Shown piece by piece: positions 1 to 7,349 of a stretch of 15,702 nucleotides of DNA. A model generated the notes under the pieces. The model was given only the letters and a program-made list of their open reading frames with translations. It made no database searches and was not told where the DNA came from. Numbering within the stretch: position 1 is the first letter of the stretch; every line of letters starts with the position of its first letter. This stretch comes from UBA1731 sp963626295 (lineage in GTDB: Bacteria > Verrucomicrobiota > Kiritimatiellia > RFP12 > UBA1067): NCBI GenBank assembly GCA_963626295.1, contig CAVFWS010000041.1:1-15702 (forward strand), read 5' to 3'. The translations under genes and the position numbers were made by a program.

Positions 1-1
1 C

Positions 2-489
2 GCCTGCCGGGCGGGGCACGGCACGGGCTACTGGGGCGACGGCTCGGCGATCCTCTCGTCCGGCACGGACGCGAACCTGGCCGTCTGGGCCGCTACGAGC
101 GCAACGGCGGCAAGAAGCTGGACGCCGATGGGAAGAACTACGTCGACCCCGGCAGCGGCGTCGGCCCGACGAACGGCACGGCGGTCGTGGGCTCCTACGC
201 GCCGAACAGCTGGGGACTCTACGACATGCACGGCAACGTGTGGGAGTGGTGCCTCGACTGGTACGAGGCGGACGTCACGGCGCACGGGGGCGCGGTGAAC
301 GTCGATCCGTCCGCCCCCGCCCAGACCCTCTCCGGGGACTCCGGGGCGTCCCGCGCGCTTCGGGGCGGGGGCTGGCGCTACGGCGCCGGCGACTGCCGCG
401 CTGCGCGTCGCTCCGGCAACGCGCCCCGCGACCGCATCAACATCTTCGGGTTCCGGCTCGCCCTGCCGGCCAGCGCCGCAGAGCAGTAG
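2..489 (+). CDS. FGE-sulfatase (SUMF1-like) domain protein, 5'-truncated, apparent frameshift
   Basis: This is the C-terminal part of a formylglycine-generating-enzyme-like (SUMF1/PF03781) domain. From position 2 frame 2 reads ACRAGHGTGYWGDGS, the usual start of the conserved core. From about 82 the family sequence continues in frame 1: GRYERNGG, then GSYAPNSWGLYDMHGNVWEW (from 190), LRGGGWRYGAGDCRAARR and the terminal GFRLALPASAAEQ, stop at 487-489. One missing base near 80-82 would restore a continuous DANLGRLGRYERN, so this is either a real frameshift or a sequencing error at the scaffold edge. True formylglycine-generating enzymes use a cysteine pair; only one cysteine (GDCRAARR) is visible in that region, so sulfatase activation is unlikely. 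Such domains are common in secreted proteins of Kiritimatiellota and Planctomycetes (family knowledge). The start lies upstream of the window. Confidence 0.8.
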   Translation, partial: LPGGARHGLLGRRLGDPLVRHGREPGRLGRYERNGGKKLDADGKNYVDPGSGVGPTNGTAVVGSYAPNSWGLYDMHGNVWEWCLDWYEADVTAHGGAVNVDPSAPAQTLSGDSGASRALRGGGWRYGAGDCRAARRSGNAPRDRINIFGFRLALPASAAEQ

Positions 490-499
490 TTCCAGAGAT

Positions 500-511
500 A
501 ATTCGCGAATT
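500..511. promoter_or_regulatory. 12-bp perfect palindrome AATTCGCGAATT between two genes
   Basis: A perfect 12-bp inverted repeat sits 10 bases after the stop of the SUMF1-like gene and just upstream of the duplicated ribosome-binding site of the phosphoesterase gene. It could be an operator half-site pair. It is too short and lacks a T-run, so it is not a convincing terminator. Function unknown. Confidence 0.25.
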
Positions 512-515
512 CTTT

Positions 516-557
516 AAAAGGAGACAGCAAATGAATAAAAGGAGACAGCAAATGAAT
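516..557 (+). repeat. Perfect 21-bp tandem duplication of RBS plus start codon
   Basis: Positions 516-536 and 537-557 are identical 21-bp copies. Each begins AAAAGGAGACAG and ends CAAATGAAT, so each contains a Shine-Dalgarno sequence and an ATG. Because 21 is a multiple of three, both ATGs (531 and 552) are in frame with the phosphoesterase. The first adds the seven residues MNKRRQQ before the second Met. Confidence 0.95.
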
Positions 558-1565
558 CGTCGTGAGTTTCTCGGCATCGGCGCCGCGGCCGCCGCAATGC
601 CGTTGTGCGCATCCGGCAAGGGAAGGGGAGTTAAGTTCTGCGTATTCGCGGATATCCACTATGCGCCAGGGATATTTCCGCACTCCACGAAGGAGTGGTT
701 GCGCAGGATAACTGATCATGCGCTGTCCGAAAAGTGCGACTTCATCATTCACCTTGGCGACTTCACGCATCGTCCGGCGGCGGCTGGCGACTACATAGCC
801 TGCTACCGCACGTGCGGGATTCCGGCATACCACGTGATCGGGAACCATGATGACGACGGGAACACCCACGAGGAGACCTTGAAGGCGTATGGCCTTGAGA
901 GCGGCCACTACTTCTTCGACCGGGGAGGCTTCCGCTTCGTGGTGGTCGACCCGAACTACATCCTTTGGGCGGATGGACGCGTCGAGCACCATTCGGGCCG
1001 AAACTATTTCAAGAATGGCAAGAAGGGCAAGATATCCTATGTCCCGAAAGAGCAGTTGAGCTGGCTGCGCAAGACACTTGAAGGGTCCCCGTATCCGTGC
1101 GTCGTCTGTTCGCACCAGAGCTTCGAGAGGCATTTCGGAAGCTCCTGCTCAAACGACGAAGAGGTGAGGGCAATATTTGATGACGTCAACAAGCGTCACC
1201 CGGGGCGCGTGATGCTGGTGATGAACGGGCATCACCATTGCGACAACCTGCGGCTCCTGGAAGGCATCCTCTACTTCGACGTCAATTCCGCAAACTACCA
1301 GTGGGTGGGACCGGCGTATGCCCACAACAAATACCCCGAGGAATACAGGAAGGCGAATGCGGAGGCCAAGCACATATTGGGATGGGACGATCCGATTCAT
1401 GCGATAGTGACTCTCTCCACCGACGGCAGGATATCCATCAAGGGGATGAAATCGCGATTCTCATATGGGGTTACCCCGGCCAGCATTGGATTCAAGGGCG
1501 ATTCCTGCGGACGCTCGACCACGCCGAACATCCAATCGGTTGAAATGTCATTGATGCACTGCTGA
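531..1565 (+). CDS. Tat-exported calcineurin-like metallophosphoesterase
   Basis: Probable secreted or periplasmic phosphohydrolase that uses two metal ions; the substrate cannot be told. Counting from the Met at 552, the protein (337 aa) starts MNRREFLGIGAAAAAMPLC, a Tat-like signal (RRxFL then a hydrophobic stretch). It then shows the full metallophosphoesterase motif set: DIH (D34, H36), GDFTH (G69-H73), GNHD (G97-D100), SHQ (H188) and NGHHH (N225-H229). Two in-frame starts with identical ribosome-binding sites exist, 531 and 552. 531 is given as the outer limit; 552 gives the shorter n-region and is probably the ancestral start. It follows a SUMF1-like gene by about 40 bases. A promoter for tyrS lies directly after its stop, so it ends its own transcription unit. 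Its sequence is less G+C-rich than the gene before it. Confidence 0.88.
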   Translation: MNKRRQQMNRREFLGIGAAAAAMPLCASGKGRGVKFCVFADIHYAPGIFPHSTKEWLRRITDHALSEKCDFIIHLGDFTHRPAAAGDYIACYRTCGIPAYHVIGNHDDDGNTHEETLKAYGLESGHYFFDRGGFRFVVVDPNYILWADGRVEHHSGRNYFKNGKKGKISYVPKEQLSWLRKTLEGSPYPCVVCSHQSFERHFGSSCSNDEEVRAIFDDVNKRHPGRVMLVMNGHHHCDNLRLLEGILYFDVNSANYQWVGPAYAHNKYPEEYRKANAEAKHILGWDDPIHAIVTLSTDGRISIKGMKSRFSYGVTPASIGFKGDSCGRSTTPNIQSVEMSLMHC

Positions 1566-1591
1566 CAGGCAAAGGATTGCCGCCGCACTTG

Positions 1592-1600
1592 TGGTATAAT
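1592..1600 (+). promoter_or_regulatory. Extended -10 promoter upstream of tyrS
   Basis: TGGTATAAT (TATAAT at 1595-1600, TG one base upstream) lies 35 bases before the tyrS start. No good -35 is present at 17 bp, which fits an extended -10 promoter. The same TGnTATAAT form recurs at 5509-5517 and 10659-10667, each at the head of a transcription unit. Confidence 0.65.
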
Positions 1601-1635
1601 ATGCGGACGAAAGGCAGAAACACACAAGGCAAAGC

Positions 1636-2898
1636 ATGACCCTCTTTGAAGAACTCCAGGCCCGCGGTCTCGTGGAGACCGCCACCGATCCCAAGATAGC
1701 AGATCTCCTCGACACGCCCCAGACGATCTACTGCGGCTTCGATCCGTCCGCAGCCTCGCTCCAGGCCGGGAACCTCGTCTCCATCATGATGCTGCGCAGG
1801 CTCCAGCTCGCCGGACACAGGGTGATAGCCCTGGTCGGCGGCGCGACCGGGCTGATTGGGGACCCTTCGGGGAAGAGCGCGGAGCGCAACATGCTCACGG
1901 TGGAGAAGGTCGAGGAGAACAAGAGGGGGATACGGGAGAACCTTTCGCGCATACTTGACTTCGACGGCCCGAATGCGGCGGTGATGGTGGACAACTACGA
2001 ATGGTATTCGGGGCTTTCGGCCATAGCGTTCCTGCGCGACGTGGCGGTGAACTTCCGCGTCCCGCAGATGCTCGCGAAGGAGTCCGTGAAGAAGCGCCTT
2101 GAGGCGTCGGAAGGGGCGCTCACGTTCACGGAATTCTCGTACCAGATACTCCAGGGGAACGACTTCCTGCACCTGTTCGACAAGTACGGATGCGCCGTGG
2201 AGGTCGGCGGGGCGGACCAGTGGGGCAACATCACGGCCGGCACCGACCTTGTCCGCCGGATGCGCGGCAAGACGGCATACGGCCTCACGTTCCCGCTTCT
2301 CCTTGACGCGAGCGGCAGGAAATTCGGCAAGTCGGAGGGCAACGCGCTGTTCATGGATGCGTCCATGACGTCTGTATACGACTGGTACCAGTATTTCCTC
2401 CGTTCGGCGGATGAGGATGCGATACGCTACCTGAAGGTGTTCTCGCTTAAGCCATTGGAGGAGATTGCGTCGCTCGAAGCGCAGATGAAGGCGAATCCCG
2501 AGGCGAGGATTCCGCAAAGGGCCTTGGCGGAGGAGCTTACCGCGCTGGTCCACGGCGAGGCGGGACTGAAGGTTGCGCAGGACGCCACAAGCGCCCTCTT
2601 TGGCGGCTCGGTAGATGGGAAGGGCGCCGCCGAGCTCGAGACGATATTCAGGGATGTGAAGTCCGCAACGCTTCCGAAAGGCGAAGTCCTCGGCAGGCCT
2701 GTGTTCATGGTGGCGTCGCAGGCCGGGATGTTCAAGTCGAACGGGGAGGCGCGGCGCATGGCCGTCCAGGGCGGATTGGCGCTCAACGGATCGAAGGTTG
2801 ACGACAAGCGCTCGTTCTCCGAGGGCGACCTTGTGGAAGGGCGCATCGCCGTGTTCCGCAGCGGAAAGAAGAACCACTTCCTCCTGAGGGTCTCGTAG
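1636..2898 (+). CDS. tyrS: Tyrosine--tRNA ligase
   Basis: Charges tRNA-Tyr with tyrosine in the cytoplasm (class I aminoacyl-tRNA synthetase). The 420 aa match the usual bacterial TyrRS length. Visible landmarks are YCGFDPSAASLQAGNL (residues 32-47), VGGATGLIGDPSGK, the tyrosine-site stretch FTEFSYQILQGNDF, VGGADQWGNITAG, the KMSKS-equivalent KFGKS (229-233) and a C-terminal S4-type RNA-binding segment (about 350-420, ending GRIAVFRSGKKNHFLLRV). The class I HIGH signature, usually HxGH in TyrRS, reads QAGN here (43-46); see findings. The start is set by ATG with AAGG six bases upstream. It is first gene of an operon with lnt and a HAD-family gene, behind the promoter at 1592-1600. Confidence 0.97.
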   Translation: MTLFEELQARGLVETATDPKIADLLDTPQTIYCGFDPSAASLQAGNLVSIMMLRRLQLAGHRVIALVGGATGLIGDPSGKSAERNMLTVEKVEENKRGIRENLSRILDFDGPNAAVMVDNYEWYSGLSAIAFLRDVAVNFRVPQMLAKESVKKRLEASEGALTFTEFSYQILQGNDFLHLFDKYGCAVEVGGADQWGNITAGTDLVRRMRGKTAYGLTFPLLLDASGRKFGKSEGNALFMDASMTSVYDWYQYFLRSADEDAIRYLKVFSLKPLEEIASLEAQMKANPEARIPQRALAEELTALVHGEAGLKVAQDATSALFGGSVDGKGAAELETIFRDVKSATLPKGEVLGRPVFMVASQAGMFKSNGEARRMAVQGGLALNGSKVDDKRSFSEGDLVEGRIAVFRSGKKNHFLLRVS

Positions 2899-2899
2899 G

Positions 2900-4438
2900 G
2901 TGGGCTTCGCATTGGGCAGGAAGAACGTTCTGTGCGGCCTTGCCGCAGCGGTGTCGGCCCTTTTGCTCTGGGCGGCATATCCTCCGCATTCCGAGGTTTT
3001 CGCGATACTTGTCGCGCTCGTCCCCATCCTTGCGGCGGTGAGGCTGACGTCGCCATTGCGTGGCGCGGCCACATGTTTCGTGTTCGGTCTTGCGTACTGG
3101 GGGCTTTCGCTATCGTGGATGCCTGCGATAATAAAGAACAACGGGCCCTGGCCGCTTGTTGTCCTCGGCTGGTTCGCGCTTTCCGCCGCGTGCGCCGCGT
3201 ACTTTGCGCTGTTCGGCTATCTCGCGTCGCTTGTGTGGTCCGTGGGGCGACGCAGGCATGGGATGCCGTCCCTGCTCTGCATCTTCGCCGAGGCCATCCT
3301 GTGGGCCGGGTGCGAATGGCTTCGAGCGACGCTGTTCACGGGGTTCGCGTGGAACTTCCTCGGCACGGCGTTCGCGTCTATGCCGTCCTTCGCCGCACCG
3401 GCGCGCCTCGGCGGCGTATATCTCGTGTCGGCTCTCGCGGTCCTCATGAATGGCGTGTTCGCGACGCTGATGATCCGCATCGCCGCCCCGCTTTTCGGGG
3501 GCGGCACGGCGATGGGCGGCGGCGCATCGCGTGTGCGGAACAGGCTCGCGCAGATGGGCGAGACGGGGCTACCGCTTCTTGCGGTCCTCGTCTGCCAGTG
3601 CATGGGCGGCAGGATCGTCGCGGAATCGGCGCAGCCCACCCCCGATTCGATCGGTGTGCGGATAGCGCTCGTTCAGAGGAATGCCCCCTGCGTGTTCAGG
3701 CCGGGGGCGCGCGAGGACCCCTACGAGGCGTTCGCCGGGCTGGTCGACGTTGCCGCCGCCGCCAGGCCAGACATCGTGGTGTTCGCGGAGTCCGCAATGA
3801 CCGAGTTCGGGCAGGTGCGCTCGTTCCGCGCGCAGGACGTCGCCCGCGAGTTCCTGGCGCGTTCCGGGGCGAAGGCGCTGATCGCGGGCGGCGACGACGT
3901 CGTCTCGAACCGAACGTACAACGCGGCGGCCCTCTATTCGGCGGATGCCGCCAATGGAGCCGTCTCCACGCAGGTGTACCACAAGCAGCATCTCGTGCCG
4001 TTCGGCGAATACATACCGTTCGACAAGTGGCTGCCGGCGCTCCAGCGCCTTTCTCCCATAGGCGTATCCCTCCACGCGGGCGAGCCCAGGCTCTTCGAGT
4101 TCACCGCGAGCGGCGGCCGCAAGGTGAGGATAGCCCCGCTCATATGCTACGAGGACACGGACCCGAGGCTTGCGGCAACCGCGAAGCGCATGGGGGCGGA
4201 CATGATCGTGCTGATCACGAACGACAGCTGGTTTTCAGACAGCGCGGAGGCGGAGGCTCATGCGTCACAGGCCGTGCTCAGGGCGATCGAGACGGGGCTT
4301 CCGATAGTGCGCGTCGGGAACTCGGGCGTCAGCGGCGTGATACGTCCGGACGGCACCGCGAGGTGGCTCGCGGACGGGAAGGGGCGTCCGCTCGTCGATT
4401 CCCCGGGGGTAATGGTGGAGACGGTCACGGTGAGGTAG
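2900..4438 (+). CDS. lnt: Apolipoprotein N-acyltransferase
   Basis: Transfers a fatty acid from a phospholipid to the N-terminal cysteine of lipoproteins in the inner membrane, the last step of lipoprotein maturation in diderm bacteria. The 512-aa protein has several hydrophobic segments in the first ~215 residues, then a nitrilase-type domain. The expected Glu-Lys-Cys triad is visible: E297 (VVFAESAM), K362 (YHKQHLVPFGEYIPF) and C416 (LICYEDTD). The start is GTG one base after the tyrS stop; only a weak AGGG precedes it, so translational coupling to tyrS is likely. Presence of Lnt argues for an outer-membrane-bearing organism. It is followed by a HAD-family gene three bases later. Confidence 0.95.
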   Translation: MGFALGRKNVLCGLAAAVSALLLWAAYPPHSEVFAILVALVPILAAVRLTSPLRGAATCFVFGLAYWGLSLSWMPAIIKNNGPWPLVVLGWFALSAACAAYFALFGYLASLVWSVGRRRHGMPSLLCIFAEAILWAGCEWLRATLFTGFAWNFLGTAFASMPSFAAPARLGGVYLVSALAVLMNGVFATLMIRIAAPLFGGGTAMGGGASRVRNRLAQMGETGLPLLAVLVCQCMGGRIVAESAQPTPDSIGVRIALVQRNAPCVFRPGAREDPYEAFAGLVDVAAAARPDIVVFAESAMTEFGQVRSFRAQDVAREFLARSGAKALIAGGDDVVSNRTYNAAALYSADAANGAVSTQVYHKQHLVPFGEYIPFDKWLPALQRLSPIGVSLHAGEPRLFEFTASGGRKVRIAPLICYEDTDPRLAATAKRMGADMIVLITNDSWFSDSAEAEAHASQAVLRAIETGLPIVRVGNSGVSGVIRPDGTARWLADGKGRPLVDSPGVMVETVTVR

Positions 4439-4441
4439 CCC

Positions 4442-5386
4442 ATGCTGGATACGGAACCATGCCGGCCTGACGTCAACTACGATGTCGCGACGCGCGACTT
4501 CAAGTACTACATATTCGACTGGGACGACAACATCCTGCACATGCCCACGAAGATACACCTCGAGGAGCGTGGCGATGACGGGGACTGGCATCCTGTGGAG
4601 GTCTCGACGAGCGTGTTCGCCATAGTGCGCACGGACTCGCGCTACAGGCTGCCGCCCGGCGGACGCGAGGAGGCGTTCAGGGAATTCAGCGACGTCGTGG
4701 ACTCCGAATCCGGGGACGTATCCTTCATACGCGACACGAAAGCGGCGCTCCGGCGCATCAGGGACGGCGAAAAGCCCGGACCGAGCTTCGAGACGCTGCG
4801 CAAGACGTTGCGTGAGGGGCGCATCTTCGCCATCGTGACGGCGAGGGGGCACGCGCCGGAGACCTTGCGCGAGGCCGTGAAGATCTTCATCGATGAAGTC
4901 CTTACCGATGACGAACGCGTGTCCATGATGCGCTCGCTTCGCGGATACCGCTGGTGGCTTGACAGGAAGAGCGATTTCGGCAGCGACGAGGAGGAACTCG
5001 ACTACTACCTCTCCATGTGCCGGTACCATGCCGTCACGAATCCGGGCTTCTTCAGGCAGCTGGAGTCGGATTGCGATTTCGGAGGGAAGTATGCCGAGGC
5101 GTCGTCCGCCGAGCGCCCGGAACTCGCCAAGGAATTCGCCATCAGGGACTTCGTGGAGCATGTCTTCCACGTGCTGAAGCGCACGGGCGGGCTGGGTAGG
5201 CCCGTGTCCGTAGGATTCTCCGACGATGATGCCCGGAACGTGAAGGCCGTGTCGGACTACATACGGGAAGAGCTCGTCAAGCGCTTCCAGGGCTTCAAGT
5301 TCGTCGTCTACGACACTTCCGACCCCTCCCTCGACAAGGGGCGGAAGGTGACGGTCGCTGGCCAGCTCGACCTTCCCGGCTTCTGA
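4442..5386 (+). CDS. HAD-superfamily-like hydrolase of unknown substrate
   Basis: A 314-aa soluble protein with HAD signatures. Motif I is YYIFDWDDNIL (nucleophile D26 and D28). Motif II is IVTARGH (T133). Motif IV is GFSDDDARNVKAV (D261-D263, the pattern seen when phosphatases bind Mg). The region between (about 50-120 and 150-250) is acidic and charged, and is probably cap or insert material. I do not recognise a named subfamily and give no substrate. The ATG is three bases after the lnt stop, with GAGG about six bases upstream inside the end of lnt, so it is the third gene of the tyrS operon. No terminator was seen after it. Confidence 0.75.
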   Translation: MLDTEPCRPDVNYDVATRDFKYYIFDWDDNILHMPTKIHLEERGDDGDWHPVEVSTSVFAIVRTDSRYRLPPGGREEAFREFSDVVDSESGDVSFIRDTKAALRRIRDGEKPGPSFETLRKTLREGRIFAIVTARGHAPETLREAVKIFIDEVLTDDERVSMMRSLRGYRWWLDRKSDFGSDEEELDYYLSMCRYHAVTNPGFFRQLESDCDFGGKYAEASSAERPELAKEFAIRDFVEHVFHVLKRTGGLGRPVSVGFSDDDARNVKAVSDYIREELVKRFQGFKFVVYDTSDPSLDKGRKVTVAGQLDLPGF

Positions 5387-5470
5387 TCCGCGCCGCCGAT
5401 GGTTCGGGCTGCGCGATACGACGGCGTGATATGCTCGCGGCAAAATATCGTAGCCTTGCCTTGGGCTGAC

Positions 5471-5515
5471 GCCAAATGCGCTCAGCCGAAATGCGCACAT
5501 CCGAAATGTGCTATA
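5471..5515 (+). repeat. Three imperfect 15-bp direct repeats abutting the AICAR-transformylase promoter
   Basis: Units at 5471-5485, 5486-5500 and 5501-5515 share a core of the form CCgAAATGcGC; the third unit runs into the -10 hexamer (TATAAT at 5512-5517). Exact 15-bp spacing and overlap with the -35/-10 region make these candidate operator sites for a repressor or activator of the downstream purine gene. The regulator is unknown. Confidence 0.5.
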
Positions 5516-5517
5516 AT
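5509..5517 (+). promoter_or_regulatory. Extended -10 promoter upstream of the AICAR transformylase gene
   Basis: TGCTATAAT with TATAAT at 5512-5517 lies about 59 bases upstream of the GTG start at 5576. The leader between them contains a GGAGGG ribosome-binding site at 5562-5567. This is the same TGnTATAAT architecture as the tyrS and purC promoters. Confidence 0.65.
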
Positions 5518-5575
5518 ATACGAAGTTTTGTTGGCGGGGAGTGTCCGCCGGACTGGCAAACGGAGGGAAGTGCAG

Positions 5576-6893
5576 GTGAAAGATCTCAAAGAGGCGTACA
5601 AGACCATCGAGGCGGATAGTTTCGCACCCACGATGGAGATTTCGTTCATTGATGGCGCCAAGCGCGAAACCCTCCACTACGAGAAGGTCACCTGGGACAT
5701 CGCCGGCGAGAAGAAGGGGTTGCGCTACGGCGAGAACCCGGGGCAGGGCGCGGCGCTGTACAGGCTGGTGGACGGCAACCTTGCGCTTGGCGATGTGGAG
5801 ATGGTCCAGCCGGGGAGATACCTTGCGTCCGTGCCTGAGCTCCTGCAGAGCGGCAAGCATCCCGGAAAGACCAACGTCACAGATACGGACAATGCGCTCA
5901 ACATCCTGCGCTATCTGATGGACAAGCCGTGCGCCGTGATCGTCAAGCACAACAATCCCTGCGGCGTAGCCACCGGATCCACGCTCGCCGAGGCGTACTA
6001 CCGCGCGAACAAGGCCGACAGGCTCGCCGCGTTCGGCGGCGCGATCGCCCTCAACCGGGAGTGCGACATCGAGACGGCGAAGCTCATATGCGAGAACTAT
6101 GCCGAAGTGGTTGTCGCCCCGGATTTCGCGGCGGGCGTGATGGACGTGTTCGCGGCGAAGAAGAACCTGCGCGTGTTCAGGATCCGCAACATGTCGCGCC
6201 TCACCGAGTTCGTGGCCAAGCACGTGGTCGACTTCAAGAGCCTCATCGATGGCGGCATCGTGGTGCAGACGTCGTTCAGCGCAAATGCGCGCAGGCCCGA
6301 GGACTTCCTTCCCGCGTACTGCAACCGCAAGATAACGGATAAGGCGACGGGGGCTGTGTCCTATGAGGAGCACAAGATCAAGCGGCTTCCGACGGCAAAG
6401 GAATATGAGGATCTGGTCTTCGGCTGGCTTGTCGAGGCCGGAGTGACGTCCAACTCCGTGCTTTACGTCAAGGAGGGGGCGACCGTCGGGATAGGCACAG
6501 GCGAGCAGGATCGCGTAGGCGTGGCGGAGATCGCGAGGGACAAGGCCTACACNNNNNNNNNNGGCCTACACGAAGCGTGCGGACTGGATCGCCTGGCAGA
6601 AGTACCACAAGCCATACAACGACCTGCGGCTTGCGTTCGGAGAGGAAGACGGAGCAAGGAAGCAGGCCGAAATCATGGAGCAGACGCGTGCGGAGAAGGG
6701 CGGGCTGATTGGATGCGCAATGGTATCCGATGCGTTCTTCCCGTTCCGAGACGGCGCGGAAGTCGGCATCCGCGAGGGCATCACGTCCATCGTCCAGCCA
6801 GGCGGCGCCATTCGGGACTGGGACGTAATCGACTGCTGCAACGATGCAGGGGTCGCGATGGTATTCACGGGGCAGCGCAGCTTCAGGCACTGA
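5576..6893 (+). CDS. Stand-alone AICAR formyltransferase (PurH C-terminal domain only), interrupted by assembly gap
   Basis: Catalyses formylation of AICAR with 10-formyl-THF, the ninth step of purine synthesis. Landmarks are LRYGENPGQGAALY, VIVKHNNPCG (catalytic K124-H125 by analogy with PurH), FGGAIALNRE, EVVVAPDF, GATVGIGTGEQDRV, MVSDAFFPFRDG, IVQPGGAIRD and a terminal FRH. Only about 55 residues precede the transformylase core, so the N-terminal IMP cyclohydrolase domain of bifunctional PurH is absent; that activity must be encoded elsewhere. The start is GTG at 5576 with GGAGGG eight bases upstream; GTG at 5570 is too close to it. The N-run at 6553-6562 breaks the frame, but GGCCTACAC occurs on both sides, and merging the two copies restores one frame of about 432 codons. 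The gene is therefore probably intact. Confidence 0.9.
6553..6562. other. 10-N scaffold gap with 9-bp overlapping flanks
   Basis: The ten Ns are flanked by GGCCTACAC on the left (6544-6552) and the same nine bases on the right (6563-6571). Collapsing them removes 19 bases and joins DKAY with TKRADWIAWQKYHKP in frame, as expected in an AICAR transformylase. The gap is a scaffolding artefact rather than missing sequence. Confidence 0.9.
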
Positions 6894-6947
6894 CGCTTTC
6901 AGGTTAATTTCAGACAACAACCATGATCAATTGAGGAATTCAGCAAA

Positions 6948-7337
6948 ATGCAAGCCATCTATGAATACACGGGCATCGTCGAAACCGTCTGCGAGCTGCA
7001 GACCTTTTCAAGCGGATTCACGAAACGGGACCTCGTGCTGACCGACGACAGCGACGTGCAGACGAAATACCCCAACCACATTGCCTTTACGTTCAAGAAG
7101 GACAACACCGCGAAGCTCGACAAGGTGCAGAAGGGCCAGCGCGCCAAAGTCCGCTTTGCGATAGACGGGCGCGTGTGGCAGGACCCCAAGACCGGCAAGA
7201 ACCGCTACTTCACCGACCTCACGGCGCTGAACCTTGAGCTTCTCGATGCGGACGGATCCTCGACCGAACCGATGCCGGAGCCTGCCGACGTTCCCGCCGA
7301 CGTGCTCGCCGGCGACACGGAAGATCTGCCGTTCTAA
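6948..7337 (+). CDS. DUF3127-type OB-fold-like protein with SSB-like acidic tail
   Basis: A 129-aa soluble protein. The first ~95 residues resemble DUF3127: a beta-rich opening (YEYTGIVETVCELQTFSSGF), then KRDLVLTDDS, QTKYPNHIAFTFKKD, a basic linker (KLDKVQKGQRAKVRFAIDG) and DPKTGKNRYFTDLTALNLELL. DUF3127 proteins are small, OB-fold-like and mostly uncharacterised. The C-terminal ~30 residues are acidic and proline-rich and end GDTEDLPF, much like the partner-binding tip of bacterial SSB (DDDIPF). A role in binding single-stranded nucleic acid is therefore plausible but not shown. GAGG lies about a dozen bases upstream of the ATG. The gene follows the AICAR transformylase by 54 bases and precedes prmC across a gap, probably in the same transcript. 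Confidence 0.7.
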   Translation: MQAIYEYTGIVETVCELQTFSSGFTKRDLVLTDDSDVQTKYPNHIAFTFKKDNTAKLDKVQKGQRAKVRFAIDGRVWQDPKTGKNRYFTDLTALNLELLDADGSSTEPMPEPADVPADVLAGDTEDLPF

Positions 7338-7339
7338 CG

Positions 7340-7349
7340 NNNNNNNNNN
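7340..7349. other. 10-N scaffold gap of unknown true size
   Basis: Ten Ns lie two bases after the stop of the DUF3127 gene. Unlike the other gap, the flanks (left ...TTCTAACG, right GACCTGG...) show no overlap, so real sequence may be missing, including the prmC start codon and ribosome-binding site. Confidence 0.9.

Noticed and set aside
500..511. AATTCGCGAATT as a transcription terminator
   Set aside because: A 12-bp palindrome with no loop and no T-run cannot form a useful RNA hairpin terminator.
240..551. Extension of the phosphoesterase upstream to 240
   Set aside because: This part is antiphase to the SUMF1-like gene and Arg-rich; the real starts are the RBS-preceded ATGs at 531 and 552.
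1492..3141. 549-aa minus-strand open frame opposite tyrS
   Set aside because: Shadow of tyrS and lnt; Arg/His/Leu-rich composition and no family motif.
2932..4470. 512-aa plus-strand frame overlapping lnt
   Set aside because: Arg-rich +2 shadow; lnt in the other frame has the full Glu-Lys-Cys triad.
5471..5515. The 15-bp repeats as a coding repeat (KCA units) in an N-terminal extension of the AICAR transformylase
   Set aside because: They precede the TATAAT promoter and the GGAGGG-GTG start at 5576, so they are upstream DNA, not protein.
5471..5515. CRISPR array
   Set aside because: Contiguous 15-bp units without spacers and no cas genes.
4265..6373. 702-aa minus-strand open frame opposite lnt, the HAD gene and the AICAR transformylase
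   Set aside because: It spans three recognisable plus-strand genes and their intergenic promoter, has no domain motif, and is typical of antisense open frames in G+C-rich DNA.
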